From the NCBI GenBank assembly GCA_023428695.1, contig JAEYWY010000017.1, positions 248,001-312,000 of the forward strand: a stretch of 64,000 nt of DNA, given 5' to 3'. The position numbers and the translations under genes are program-made. Numbering within the stretch: position 1 is the first letter of the stretch; every line of letters begins with the position of its first letter. This stretch comes from Bacteroidota bacterium. GTDB lineage: Bacteria; Bacteroidota; Bacteroidia; Cytophagales; Cyclobacteriaceae. Below the pieces are notes generated by a model that was not told the DNA's origin, ran no database searches, and saw only the letters and a program-made list of their open reading frames with translations. Below, piece after piece: positions 1 to 8,278 of this stretch.

Positions 1-2
1 CG

Positions 3-47
3 AACGAAAAAGGATTTTTTGAGCGGATGAAGGAGTTTTTCAACTAG
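3..47 (+). CDS. C-terminal tail of an unidentified protein (5' end outside window)
   Basis: Only the last 14 codons are visible. Frame 3 reads a basic/aromatic tail (GFFERMKEFFN) ending in TAG at 45-47, and the other two forward frames stop earlier. A weak terminator follows at once. The tail is too short to assign a family, and the frame choice rests only on its being the longest open one. Confidence 0.4.
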   Translation, partial: NEKGFFERMKEFFN

Positions 48-68
48 TCCGGTAACAATTTTGTCAAC

Positions 69-105
69 GCCCCCGTATAGCATAAGATTGGGGGTTTCTT
101 TTTTT
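69..105 (+). terminator. Weak intrinsic terminator
   Basis: Five C at 70-74 pair with five G at 90-94, followed by a T-rich run at 95-105. It lies just after the partial gene ending at 47. The loop of about 15 nt is large, so the call is moderate. Confidence 0.45.
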
Positions 106-168
106 GGCAAAACGTGCTAAAAACTTACACCCCGCAACTCAATCGGTTTGAGATCGTAATTATTCAGC

Positions 169-1068
169 ATGCGGAGAAAGATTCTGTTTACATGGGGTGC
201 GATTGCGCTGGCGGTAACGGGTTTTGGACAGATTAAGAAACAATTTACGGTGGAGGATGCTCCATCTTGCGAGGCGATACGTCTCAACCTCAAGGCTAAC
301 AGCGGAAACTGCCACATTAAGCCCAGCCAGGAATCCGACATCCTCAACGTTTTCAGCAATCAGACAGAAAGCGCTTACTCGCATAATTTCAGGAAAGAAG
401 TTGTTGGCAAGATTTGCGAAGTCTCCCTGAACCTGGAGGAAGTACAATCCGAAAGCTTTGGTCAAACCATCTCAACGCGCTTCTTCGGAACCTCGAACAA
501 TTCCTCAAGTAACAAGATCTGGAAGATGTACCTGACCGAAGCGAAGCCGTACTACCTCGAACTGGATTATGGCATCGGGAACGCAAATGTCGACTTGTCG
601 GGATTGTCGATTAAGAAACTGAAAATAAATACTGCGAGTGCCGATGTCGTTGTAGGCTACTTTTCGGCACTGGAGAATCAGATCGAAATGGATACCTTTT
701 CCGTGAAGGTTGATGTCGGCTCAGTTAATGTTAAGAACCTTAGCCTGGCAAAAACGAGAAACCTCCTCGCGGATGTAGGCTTTGGGACAATGATCCTCGA
801 TTTTACAAACAAGCCTTTGGTTGGAACACGCGTTAAGGGCAGTGTCGGCGCGGGTAATCTCGTTATTATTCTGCCGGCGCAAGACATTCCCGTGCTCGTC
901 AAAATCAAAGACTCCTGGCTCTGCTCTGTCAAGATGCCCTCATATCTGAAGAAAGTGAGCGCCAACACCTTTGCCAACGCTGCATATTCGCCAGAATCTA
1001 AAAATCCTCTGGTATTTGACCTTGATGTTTCGTTAGGAAACATCATATTTAAGGAATCCAGAAACTAG
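169..1068 (+). CDS. Secreted beta-rich protein, LiaF/DUF4097-like
   Basis: This is a 299-residue protein with an N-terminal signal peptide (about residues 1-21, ending FGQ) and no other hydrophobic segment. The mature part is almost entirely short alternating beta stretches with glycine turns (for example YGIGNANVDLSG and DVGFGTMILDF). That resembles the repetitive beta-solenoid of LiaF-type 'toast-rack' and DUF4097 proteins, which in other bacteria often accompany envelope-stress sensors. It is followed after 73 bp by an ABC exporter pair and then a sensor kinase, all on the same strand. The fold is inferred from pattern; no catalytic motif is visible. The export call is firmer than the family call. 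Confidence 0.7.
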   Translation: MRRKILFTWGAIALAVTGFGQIKKQFTVEDAPSCEAIRLNLKANSGNCHIKPSQESDILNVFSNQTESAYSHNFRKEVVGKICEVSLNLEEVQSESFGQTISTRFFGTSNNSSSNKIWKMYLTEAKPYYLELDYGIGNANVDLSGLSIKKLKINTASADVVVGYFSALENQIEMDTFSVKVDVGSVNVKNLSLAKTRNLLADVGFGTMILDFTNKPLVGTRVKGSVGAGNLVIILPAQDIPVLVKIKDSWLCSVKMPSYLKKVSANTFANAAYSPESKNPLVFDLDVSLGNIIFKESRN

Positions 1069-1141
1069 CGCTGATTTTAACCAATGCTGTAATTTCCGCG
1101 GGTGATCTGGATACTTATTTCAGGTCATAAAATTCCAGCCT

Positions 1142-2056
1142 GTGGACGCATTAATTACCAGGAACGTCACTAAACGTTATACCAATCACATTGCGTTAAA
1201 CGACGTTTCCGTAACCATTCCCCAGAAATCAATTTACGGTCTTCTCGGCCCTAACGGGGCAGGGAAAACAACCCTGATCCGGATTATCAACCAGATCATC
1301 AACGCCGACGCCGGAGAAATCTCCATTTTCGGGGAACCCCTCAGTCCAAAACACATTGGAACGATCGGCTACCTTCCCGAGGAAAGAGGTCTGTACAAGA
1401 AGCTCAAGGTGGGCGAACAACTCACCTACTTCGCAGAATTGAAGGGGCTTGACAGAAAAACCGCCGTAGAGAAAAGTAAGACATGGATCAGGAAGTTTGA
1501 CCTTGCCGACTGGTGGACCAAAAAGGTTGAAGATTTGAGTAAGGGTATGGCTCAAAAGGTGCAGTTCATCAGCACCATCATGCACGAACCCAAACTCATC
1601 ATACTCGACGAGCCGTTTTCCGGATTCGATCCTGTAAACGCGCAACTGATAACCCGCGAAATACTCGAATTGAAGGAAAAGGGAAGCACCATCATTTTCT
1701 CGACGCACCGCATGGAAACGGTGGAGAACCTGTGCGATCATATTGCCCTCATAAACAAATCGACCAAGATACTCGAGGGATCGAAAAAGCAGGTGAAGGA
1801 TCAGTTTCGCTCCAACACGTATATCGTAGAACATCGCGGTGTTTTTAACGTACGCGACGACCGTTTCGAAATCAGCGAACGAAAAACGCTCGAGGAAAAT
1901 TTCTTTCAGTCTATTCTGAAAACGAAGGGAGACGTGAACCCCAACCAATTGATTCGCGATCTGACGGAAGTAACCGAAGTCCATACCTTCATCGAAAAAC
2001 TGCCTACGATGAATGAAATATTTATTCAGCTTGTAAAAGGAGAAACCCATGAATAA
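1142..2056 (+). CDS. ABC transporter ATP-binding protein (NatA/CcmA-like)
   Basis: The ATPase subunit of an ABC-2 type exporter, 304 residues. Walker A (GPNGAGKTT) is at about residues 36-44, the signature LSKGMAQK at 132-139, Walker B (LIILDEP) at 152-158 and the switch histidine near 189. The last 80 residues form the extra C-terminal domain typical of Bacteroidota NatA-like proteins (DUF4162-type). The start is GTG; no in-frame ATG gives a complete N-terminus. The stop overlaps the permease start by 8 nt, so the two are translationally coupled. The substrate is unknown; sodium export is only one possibility for this family. Confidence 0.92.
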   Translation: MDALITRNVTKRYTNHIALNDVSVTIPQKSIYGLLGPNGAGKTTLIRIINQIINADAGEISIFGEPLSPKHIGTIGYLPEERGLYKKLKVGEQLTYFAELKGLDRKTAVEKSKTWIRKFDLADWWTKKVEDLSKGMAQKVQFISTIMHEPKLIILDEPFSGFDPVNAQLITREILELKEKGSTIIFSTHRMETVENLCDHIALINKSTKILEGSKKQVKDQFRSNTYIVEHRGVFNVRDDRFEISERKTLEENFFQSILKTKGDVNPNQLIRDLTEVTEVHTFIEKLPTMNEIFIQLVKGETHE

Positions 2057-3374
2057 GACCTGGCTGATTTTTAAAAGGGAATTCCTGAACCGGGTTCAGA
2101 AGAAATCTTTTCTGATAGCGACTATTCTTGTTCCACTGATTTTCCCGGCGATACTGGCCGTAATGGTATGGGTGTTTGTCAAACAGGAGGAAGGCGCGAA
2201 AGCTGCTGTGATTGAAGTGTACGATGAAAGCGGCAAGATCGATCTCGAAGACGACGAACGATACAAATTTGTAAAAGTCAACGGCGACTTCGAACAGGTG
2301 AAAAAAGCCTTCAATGAAACGGACCACTACGGCATTCTTCGAATACCCAACATTGATCTGTTCAAGCCAGAAGGAATCCGTATTTATACAAAAGAAAATC
2401 CGAGCATCCGGAAAATGGAAGAGATCACCGGCATCGTTGAACGCAAAATCAGTGACTTGAAACTGCTGCAGTCCAACATTGATCGGGAATTGTTGAATAG
2501 CCTGAAAACGGATGTCAGTATCAGCAACGTGAACGTGGATGAAAGCGGTGCCGAAACCGAAAGCAACACCGGAATTCTCTATGTCCTGGGATTCATTCTT
2601 GGCATGTTCATCTACATTTTTGTGCTCGTATATGGCATGCAAATCATGCTGGGTGTGATCGACGAGAAAACCAGCAAGGTCGTTGAGGTTATCATTTCGT
2701 CAGTACGCCCATTTCAGCTGATGCTGGGGAAAATTCTCGGTATAGCAGCAGTGGGTTTGCTTCAATTCGCAATTTGGATTGTACTCATATCGGTACTGTC
2801 TTCTGCAACACTCGGGATACTCGGCGTGTCAATGCCGCAGCAACAGGCGATGGAACAGGTAACGAAAATGCAGGATCCGGAAAGCCAGGAACAGATTAAA
2901 GAACAAAACAACAAAGTCGTCGAGGCGATTGCGTCATTTAATAAGTTGCCGCTGTTTAAGATCGCATTCAATTTCCTTTTCTATTTCCTCGGCGGATACC
3001 TCCTTTACGGTGCGCTGTTTGCTGCCGTTGGTTCGGCGGTTGACAATCAGCAGGAGGCTCAGCAGTTCACGTTTCCAATCATGCTGCCATTCCTCATTTC
3101 GTACTTTGGGTTATTCCTGTTTATCCTGACCGATCCCCACAGTACTGCGAGTTTCTGGTTTAGCATCATTCCGTTTACGTCACCGATCGCCATGGTTGGA
3201 CGACTCGGCTTCGATCCGCCACTATGGCACCTGATTCTGTCTCAGGTTCTCCTTGTTGCGGGATTCTTCTTTACCACGTGGGTCGCTTCACGGGTATATC
3301 GCATCGGCATCTTGATGCATGGAAGCAAAGTGAACTACAAAGTGCTCGCAAAGTGGTTTATGATGAAAGTATGA
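2049..3374 (+). CDS. ABC transporter permease (ABC-2 / NatB-like)
   Basis: The membrane subunit that pairs with the preceding ATPase, 441 residues. One membrane helix lies near residues 23-43, followed by a hydrophilic, mostly extracytoplasmic stretch to about 175. Five or so further helices fill the rest, interrupted by a Q/E-rich segment near 265-295. This is the usual ABC2_membrane_3 layout. The 8-nt overlap with the ATPase gene and the strong terminator behind it make the two genes one transcription unit. The exported substrate cannot be read from the sequence. Confidence 0.9.
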   Translation: MNKTWLIFKREFLNRVQKKSFLIATILVPLIFPAILAVMVWVFVKQEEGAKAAVIEVYDESGKIDLEDDERYKFVKVNGDFEQVKKAFNETDHYGILRIPNIDLFKPEGIRIYTKENPSIRKMEEITGIVERKISDLKLLQSNIDRELLNSLKTDVSISNVNVDESGAETESNTGILYVLGFILGMFIYIFVLVYGMQIMLGVIDEKTSKVVEVIISSVRPFQLMLGKILGIAAVGLLQFAIWIVLISVLSSATLGILGVSMPQQQAMEQVTKMQDPESQEQIKEQNNKVVEAIASFNKLPLFKIAFNFLFYFLGGYLLYGALFAAVGSAVDNQQEAQQFTFPIMLPFLISYFGLFLFILTDPHSTASFWFSIIPFTSPIAMVGRLGFDPPLWHLILSQVLLVAGFFFTTWVASRVYRIGILMHGSKVNYKVLAKWFMMKV

Positions 3375-3395
3375 GGTTCGTGTCGCCGAACCCTG

Positions 3396-3423
3396 AAACC
3401 GGATGAGACCCATCCGGTTTTTT
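3396..3423 (+). terminator. Intrinsic terminator after the ABC operon
   Basis: A perfect 10-bp stem (3396-3405 with 3411-3420) and a 5-nt loop are followed by a T run. It separates the ABC pair from the sensor kinase gene starting at 3441. Confidence 0.9.
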
Positions 3424-3440
3424 GTTTAAATTAACCACCT

Positions 3441-4661
3441 ATGAGCAAGAAGGTTGCGGTACCGACGACCAGTTTTTACCAAAACAACACACACCTCAAA
3501 TGGGTCGTGCTCGTGGTATCGGTGCTCATCAGTGTCGGCTCGATCTATTACACAAACGAGCTTGTAAATCAGCTAAAGATCCGTGAGCGTCAGCAGGTTC
3601 AGCTTTATGCAAAAGCAATAGAATACACGGCCAACGAAGAAGAGACAAACACCAATGTCAACTTCATCGCGCAGGAGATCCTTTTTCAAAACAATTCGAT
3701 TCCTATAATTCAGGCGGACGTCGACCGGAACGTACTGGCTCATCGTAACATCGACCTTCCATCGTCCTTGAGTGAATCCCAAAGGAAGGAATTTCTGGCG
3801 CGGGAAATCGAAACCATGAGCAAGACATATGAGCCGATCGAAGTAATGTTGCGTGACCCGGTAACAAACGAGGTGTTCGGCAGGCAATACATCTATTACA
3901 AGAACTCCTTTTTGCTCACGCAACTAATAGCCTATCCGTACATTCAGCTTTCCGTGATCGCGATATTCGGATTCATTTCCTACCTCGCTTTCAATTATTC
4001 AAAAGCTGCTGAACAAAACCGTGTTTGGGTGGGACTTGCCAAGGAGACAGCGCATCAGTTGGGTACACCCCTGTCATCGCTTATGGCGTGGATTGAATTT
4101 ATGCGTGAAGACCCTGAAATGAAGGGGAAGCGATTCATTGAGGAACTTGAAAAAGACATCCAGAAGCTTCGTGTGGTCACCGAACGTTTTTCGAGTATTG
4201 GTTCAGTACCAGTGCTCAGGCGCGAGAACGTAGTTACGCTCGTTCAGAACGTCGTGCATTACCTGCGACCGCGCGTTTCGTCAAAGGTGAGGATTGAGGT
4301 TTTCAGTTTATCGGAAAACATTTATTCCAATGTTCACGCGCCGTTGTTTGAATGGGTAATTGAAAATCTTTGCAAAAACGCGGTCGACGCCATGGGCAAC
4401 ACCGGCAAGATTGCGATCAAAATCCTGAGGGGAAACGAGGGTAAGGTCTTTATTGACGTATCGGATACCGGCAAGGGCATTCCGCGTTCCAAATTGAAAC
4501 TTGTCTTCCGACCGGGGTTTACGACCAAAATGCGCGGCTGGGGGCTTGGCCTTACCCTCGCAAAACGGATCATCGAAACCTATCACGACGGTAAAATCTA
4601 TATAAAATCCTCCGAGGAGAATGAAGGAACGACCTTCCGGATTATACTGAATGTCGCATGA
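3441..4661 (+). CDS. Membrane sensor histidine kinase (orphan)
   Basis: A 406-residue sensor kinase. Helix 1 lies at about 20-40, an extracytoplasmic sensor region of about 120 residues follows, and helix 2 is at about 165-186. Next come an H-box with H205 in AHQLGTPLSS, an N-box with N313 (NLCKNAVDAMG), a G1 box DTGKGIP at 342-348 and a G2 box GWGLGL at 366-371. No HAMP or PAS domain is obvious between helix 2 and the H-box. No response regulator gene is adjacent, so its partner must lie elsewhere. The sensor region has no recognisable ligand motif. Its position after the LiaF-like/ABC genes suggests envelope sensing, but a terminator separates them. Confidence 0.92.
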   Translation: MSKKVAVPTTSFYQNNTHLKWVVLVVSVLISVGSIYYTNELVNQLKIRERQQVQLYAKAIEYTANEEETNTNVNFIAQEILFQNNSIPIIQADVDRNVLAHRNIDLPSSLSESQRKEFLAREIETMSKTYEPIEVMLRDPVTNEVFGRQYIYYKNSFLLTQLIAYPYIQLSVIAIFGFISYLAFNYSKAAEQNRVWVGLAKETAHQLGTPLSSLMAWIEFMREDPEMKGKRFIEELEKDIQKLRVVTERFSSIGSVPVLRRENVVTLVQNVVHYLRPRVSSKVRIEVFSLSENIYSNVHAPLFEWVIENLCKNAVDAMGNTGKIAIKILRGNEGKVFIDVSDTGKGIPRSKLKLVFRPGFTTKMRGWGLGLTLAKRIIETYHDGKIYIKSSEENEGTTFRIILNVA

Positions 4662-4739
4662 TAACCTCCTACCGACATTTGACTTGTAACTAACTGATAT
4701 CCAATATATAATGCCATTATAATAATTCCTTCCGGGGCC

Positions 4740-4770
4740 TTTGTACTTCGTCCTGAAACCTCTACTTTTG
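4740..4770 (+). promoter_or_regulatory. Bacteroidota-type promoter for atpD-atpC
   Basis: TTTG at 4740-4743, a 19-nt spacer and TACTTTTG at 4763-4770 match the Bacteroidota primary sigma consensus (TTTG, about 19 nt, TAnnTTTG). It lies 39 nt before the atpD ATG. It sits inside the longer reading frame that begins with TTG at 4741, which argues against that upstream start. Confidence 0.8.
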
Positions 4771-4809
4771 CGCTCGAATTTCAGACCCTGTACAAAACAC
4801 AAAAATACA

Positions 4810-6318
4810 ATGGCAAATATTGGTAAGATCACTCAGGTAATTGGTCCGGTCGTGGACGTTGCATTCGACGGGCAGGGGGCTAAATTACCTAACATTCTCG
4901 ATGCACTGGAAGTAACTAAAGCTGACGGCACCAAGGTAGTTCTTGAATGTCAGCAGCACCTTGGAGAAGATCGTGTCCGCACGATTTCCATGGAAGGAAC
5001 CGAGGGTCTGGTCCGGGGTATGAAAGTGATCGATACCGGCGCAGCTATCAAAATGCCTATCGGCGACGATATAAAGGGCCGGCTTTTTAATGTAATCGGC
5101 GAAGCCATTGACGGAATCAAGCAACCCAAGGGTGATCGCTCACTTCCTATTCACCGGTCCGCTCCATTGTTTGAAGATCTGTCAACATCAACAGAGGTTT
5201 TGTTTACGGGTATCAAGGTTATCGACCTTATCGAACCTTACTCAAAAGGTGGAAAAATCGGATTGTTTGGTGGTGCCGGCGTGGGTAAGACCGTTTTGAT
5301 CCAGGAATTGATCAACAATATCGCGAAAGCATATTCTGGCCTGTCGGTATTTGCCGGTGTTGGTGAGCGTACACGCGAAGGAAACGACTTGCTTCGCGAA
5401 ATGATTGAAGCTGGAATCGTTAATTATGGCGAAGACTTCCTGCACTCGCTGCACGAAGGCGGATGGGATCTTTCCAAAGTAAAAGAAGAAGACCTGAAAG
5501 AATCAAAAGCGACCTTCGTGTTTGGTCAGATGAACGAACCTCCCGGAGCACGTGCACGTGTGGCATTGTCAGGGCTAACGGTTGCTGAATATTTCCGCGA
5601 CGGTGACGGCACTGGTAAAGGACGCGATATTCTTTTCTTTATCGATAACATCTTCCGTTTCACCCAGGCAGGTTCAGAAGTATCTGCCCTTCTCGGCCGT
5701 ATGCCTTCAGCGGTGGGTTACCAACCTACACTTGCTACTGAAATGGGTGCGATGCAGGAACGGATCACTTCTACAAAGAATGGTTCCATCACTTCTGTTC
5801 AGGCGGTTTATGTACCTGCCGATGACCTTACCGACCCTGCTCCTGCAACAACGTTTGCTCACCTTGACGCCACAACGGTATTGAGTCGTAAGATTTCTGA
5901 GCTTGGAATTTATCCGGCGGTGGATCCTCTGGACTCAACTTCGCGTATCCTTCGCCCTGAAATCGTCGGTGACGAACATTATGACTGCGCACAACGCGTG
6001 AAGAACATCCTGCAACGTTACAAGGAACTTCAGGATATCATCGCGATCCTTGGTATGGATGAATTGAGCGATGACGACAAACTGGTTGTTCACCGCGCCC
6101 GCCGCGTACAACGTTTCCTGTCACAACCTTTCCACGTAGCGGAAGCATTTACTGGTTTGAAGGGTGTACTTGTTGATATTAAGGATACGATCAAAGGATT
6201 CAACGCAATCCTCGACGGAGAATACGATCACCTGCCTGAGATGGCGTTCAACCTTGTCGGAAGTATCGAACAGGCTGTTGAAAAAGGTGAGCGTATGCTG
6301 GCCGAAGCAAAAGCTTAA
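4810..6318 (+). CDS. atpD: F1Fo ATP synthase subunit beta
   Basis: The catalytic beta subunit of F1, 502 residues, full length for the family. The Walker A loop GGAGVGKT is at about residues 154-161, with VGERTREG and PPGARARVALSG downstream and the regulatory DELSDDDK motif in the C-terminal domain. The start is ATG 4810, giving the standard MANIGKI N-terminus; a frame extension to TTG 4741 would run through the promoter. Only atpC follows, so the other subunits are encoded elsewhere, a split common in Bacteroidota. Codon use is even and highly expressed in style. Confidence 0.98.
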   Translation: MANIGKITQVIGPVVDVAFDGQGAKLPNILDALEVTKADGTKVVLECQQHLGEDRVRTISMEGTEGLVRGMKVIDTGAAIKMPIGDDIKGRLFNVIGEAIDGIKQPKGDRSLPIHRSAPLFEDLSTSTEVLFTGIKVIDLIEPYSKGGKIGLFGGAGVGKTVLIQELINNIAKAYSGLSVFAGVGERTREGNDLLREMIEAGIVNYGEDFLHSLHEGGWDLSKVKEEDLKESKATFVFGQMNEPPGARARVALSGLTVAEYFRDGDGTGKGRDILFFIDNIFRFTQAGSEVSALLGRMPSAVGYQPTLATEMGAMQERITSTKNGSITSVQAVYVPADDLTDPAPATTFAHLDATTVLSRKISELGIYPAVDPLDSTSRILRPEIVGDEHYDCAQRVKNILQRYKELQDIIAILGMDELSDDDKLVVHRARRVQRFLSQPFHVAEAFTGLKGVLVDIKDTIKGFNAILDGEYDHLPEMAFNLVGSIEQAVEKGERMLAEAKA

Positions 6319-6356
6319 TCAGCTGATGGATCACATCCAAAACAAAACGTTAAACG

Positions 6357-6605
6357 ATGCATTTAGAAATATTGACACCGGAACGCAAGGTCTTTGAAGG
6401 CGAAGTATCGATTGCTACTTTCCCCGGGGCTGATGGTTCCTTCCAGGTACTGGACAACCACGCGCCACTGATCAGTTTGCTTACGCAGGGTGCCGTTGAA
6501 TACAAATCAAAGGACGGCGGACGCGAACAACTCAACATAACCGGAGGCGTGGTGGAAGTTCTTAAGAATCGTGTGATACTATTGGCTGACGGAATCGCAG
6601 CCTGA
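6357..6605 (+). CDS. atpC: F1Fo ATP synthase subunit epsilon (short form)
   Basis: An 82-residue epsilon subunit beginning MHLEILTPERKVFEGE, the start of the N-terminal beta-sandwich that binds gamma and the c-ring. The sequence stops at the end of that domain (AGDG-like LLADGIAA end). The C-terminal two-helix domain, which inhibits the enzyme in E. coli and Bacillus, is absent. Short epsilon subunits are usual in Bacteroidota. The gene follows atpD by 38 nt and ends at a strong bidirectional terminator, so atpDC is a two-gene unit. Confidence 0.95.
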   Translation: MHLEILTPERKVFEGEVSIATFPGADGSFQVLDNHAPLISLLTQGAVEYKSKDGGREQLNITGGVVEVLKNRVILLADGIAA

Positions 6606-6618
6606 TTGTTTAAACGAG

Positions 6619-6661
6619 AAAAAAAGAAGAGGTCACTTGTAAGGTGACCTCTTCTTTTTTT
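6619..6661. terminator. Bidirectional intrinsic terminator between atpC and the leftward lipoprotein gene
   Basis: An A-rich arm ending in GGTCAC (6619-6636) pairs fully with GTGACC and a T-rich arm (6644-6661) around a 7-nt loop. The A and T tracts make it work in both directions, and it sits between convergent genes. Confidence 0.92.
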
Positions 6662-6671
6662 ATGTATACTT

Positions 6672-7226
6672 CTATTGCCGCACAAGCCAGCGAATTAAAA
6701 AGACAACGCCGACTACAATTGCAATCACACCAAGCACCCAAAAGGCAGCATTAATTCCACTGAACAACGATAGTGTGAGTCCCACTGCGCCAAAGATGAT
6801 AGCAAGTTTAAGATCGTTGTCCATCTGCGCGCTGGCATCAGGTGACACAGCAGCTGAATTTTCTCCGCCCTTCTTTAGCATTGTTTTCATTTCTTCCTTC
6901 ACTGATTTTCTGAACGCGAGTTTCCCGGACTTACTCATCGCATTGTAACGTTCTCTGAATTCCTCCGCAGAATCATCAGCGTTCAAATTGGATTCAGGCA
7001 ACACAGCATTCTCGCGAATTGCAGGCGCGACGTTATCATTGGTCGAGGCCACCAACATGTCGATTTCAATTGGCCCAAATACCGGCTCCTCATCTGACGG
7101 TGGAGAAGTGGCGACGCGCGGCTTCCCGCTGTTGTAATCGTAATGATCAAAGTAATACGTATACTTCGGAGAAGAGCATGCCGTGACAAGCATCACAGCG
7201 ATGCCAATGGCGAGGATTTTTTGCAT
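6672..7226 (-). CDS. Lipoprotein with C-terminal membrane hairpin, unknown function
   Basis: A 184-residue protein with a lipoprotein signal (MQKILAIGIAVMLVTAC, lipid-modified Cys at about 17). A charged, low-complexity middle follows (residues 20-130, including an EEFRERYNAMSKSGKLAFRK stretch). Two adjacent hydrophobic helices lie at about 140-182, ending in RWLVRQ. Both a lipid anchor and a C-terminal hairpin are unusual together, so the anchor residue may be fortuitous. Similar small Bacteroidota proteins exist, but I cannot name a function. It lies just downstream of the small membrane gene at 7232-7546 and is probably cotranscribed with it. Confidence 0.75.
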   Translation of the reverse strand: MQKILAIGIAVMLVTACSSPKYTYYFDHYDYNSGKPRVATSPPSDEEPVFGPIEIDMLVASTNDNVAPAIRENAVLPESNLNADDSAEEFRERYNAMSKSGKLAFRKSVKEEMKTMLKKGGENSAAVSPDASAQMDNDLKLAIIFGAVGLTLSLFSGINAAFWVLGVIAIVVGVVFLIRWLVRQ

Positions 7227-7231
7227 ACTTC

Positions 7232-7546
7232 TTATTTGTTTTTGGATCTTCTGAAAAGGTGATTAAAGGAACGTTTCTCGAAGTCCCAGAAGAAGCGGAA
7301 TTGACCAAATACAAATCCATAGGCCAACAAGAAGACGTTGTAAATCGGCAATATGAAAATGTAGTATAAAACTGATGCCAGCGTCGAAGTCTCCTGACCA
7401 CCGGATAGAAAACGAAGAATGGGCTCTTTGATGAACATCACCGTGAAACCGGTGCAGGTAAAAACAACAAGTACGATTATGACCTGCCAGGCACTTCTAA
7501 GTTGCCATTTTTGTCTTAATCGTTCGATCCAGCGTGGAGTCGCCAT
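7232..7546 (-). CDS. Small membrane protein, possibly DUF6787 family
   Basis: 104 residues with two hydrophobic helices (about 20-42 and 60-83) and a basic C-terminus rich in F and R (FFWDFEKRSFNHLFRRSKNK). It looks like the short Bacteroidota membrane proteins grouped as DUF6787; I am not certain of that assignment. Its stop is 5 nt before the lipoprotein start and its own start is 5 nt from the pseudouridine synthase stop, so 8235-6672 reads as a three-gene leftward unit. No function can be given. Confidence 0.75.
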   Translation of the reverse strand: MATPRWIERLRQKWQLRSAWQVIIVLVVFTCTGFTVMFIKEPILRFLSGGQETSTLASVLYYIFILPIYNVFLLAYGFVFGQFRFFWDFEKRSFNHLFRRSKNK

Positions 7547-7551
7547 AGTGC

Positions 7552-8235
7552 TTAGTCAACGTCAGTAAACATACGCCAGACATCGAGATGGGGAAGACTC
7601 GCGGTCACAACCAGCGGCTCCTTTTTTACCGGATGAATGAACCGAAGTTGCCGCGCGTGCAGACATATACTTCCATCGCTGTTCGGCGCAGATGATCCAT
7701 ATTTCACGTCACCGATAATCGGACACCCCATTGCTGCGAGCTGCACGCGGATTTGATGTGGTCTTCCCGTGACTGGGGTAACCTGAAGGAGGTACATGCT
7801 CCCTTTTACATTTCGAACCTCATAGGAAAGTTCGGAACGAAGTGCGTCGTTTGTCTCGCGGGAAAAAGCCGTGGTCTTGTTCTTCTTTTCATCCTTGCGC
7901 AACCAATGCACCAGCACACCCTTTGACTCTTTTGGTTTATCCGACACCAGAGCCCAATAGGTCTTGAGGGTTTGCCGCTCCCGAAACAGTGCATTCATTC
8001 GCTGCAGCGCTTTCGAAGTGCGCGCAAATGCAACGACACCTGATACGGGTCGGTCGAGCCGGTGCACTACTCCAAGAAAAACCTCTCCGGGCTTGTTGTA
8101 TTTTTCTTTGATGTATTGTTTCAGTAATTCAGCCAGAGGCGTATCACCGGTTTCGTCACCCTGCACGAGCACTCCCGGCGATTTGTTGACGATCAGTAAA
8201 TGATTGTCTTCATAGAGTACCTCAAATGGCTTCAT
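7552..8235 (-). CDS. RluA-family RNA pseudouridine synthase
   Basis: 227 residues covering only the catalytic domain, with no S4 RNA-binding domain in front. The catalytic aspartate is D61 in the family motif HRLDRPVSGV (59-68). The later motif GRPHQIRVQLAAMGCPIIGD is also intact, as is the closing LHARQLRFIHP. It isomerises uridine to pseudouridine in rRNA or tRNA. S4-less RluA proteins include RluA, TruC and YlyB types, and the sequence alone does not give the target site. First gene of the leftward unit ending at 6672. Confidence 0.93.
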   Translation of the reverse strand: MKPFEVLYEDNHLLIVNKSPGVLVQGDETGDTPLAELLKQYIKEKYNKPGEVFLGVVHRLDRPVSGVVAFARTSKALQRMNALFRERQTLKTYWALVSDKPKESKGVLVHWLRKDEKKNKTTAFSRETNDALRSELSYEVRNVKGSMYLLQVTPVTGRPHQIRVQLAAMGCPIIGDVKYGSSAPNSDGSICLHARQLRFIHPVKKEPLVVTASLPHLDVWRMFTDVD

Positions 8236-8278
8236 GTGAATTGACTGTAGTTTGATTCAATTTACAAATCACACCGCA

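Noticed and set aside
1229..2050. 273-codon minus-strand frame opposite the ABC ATPase
   Set aside because: Shadow of a gene with intact Walker and signature motifs; no recognisable domain.
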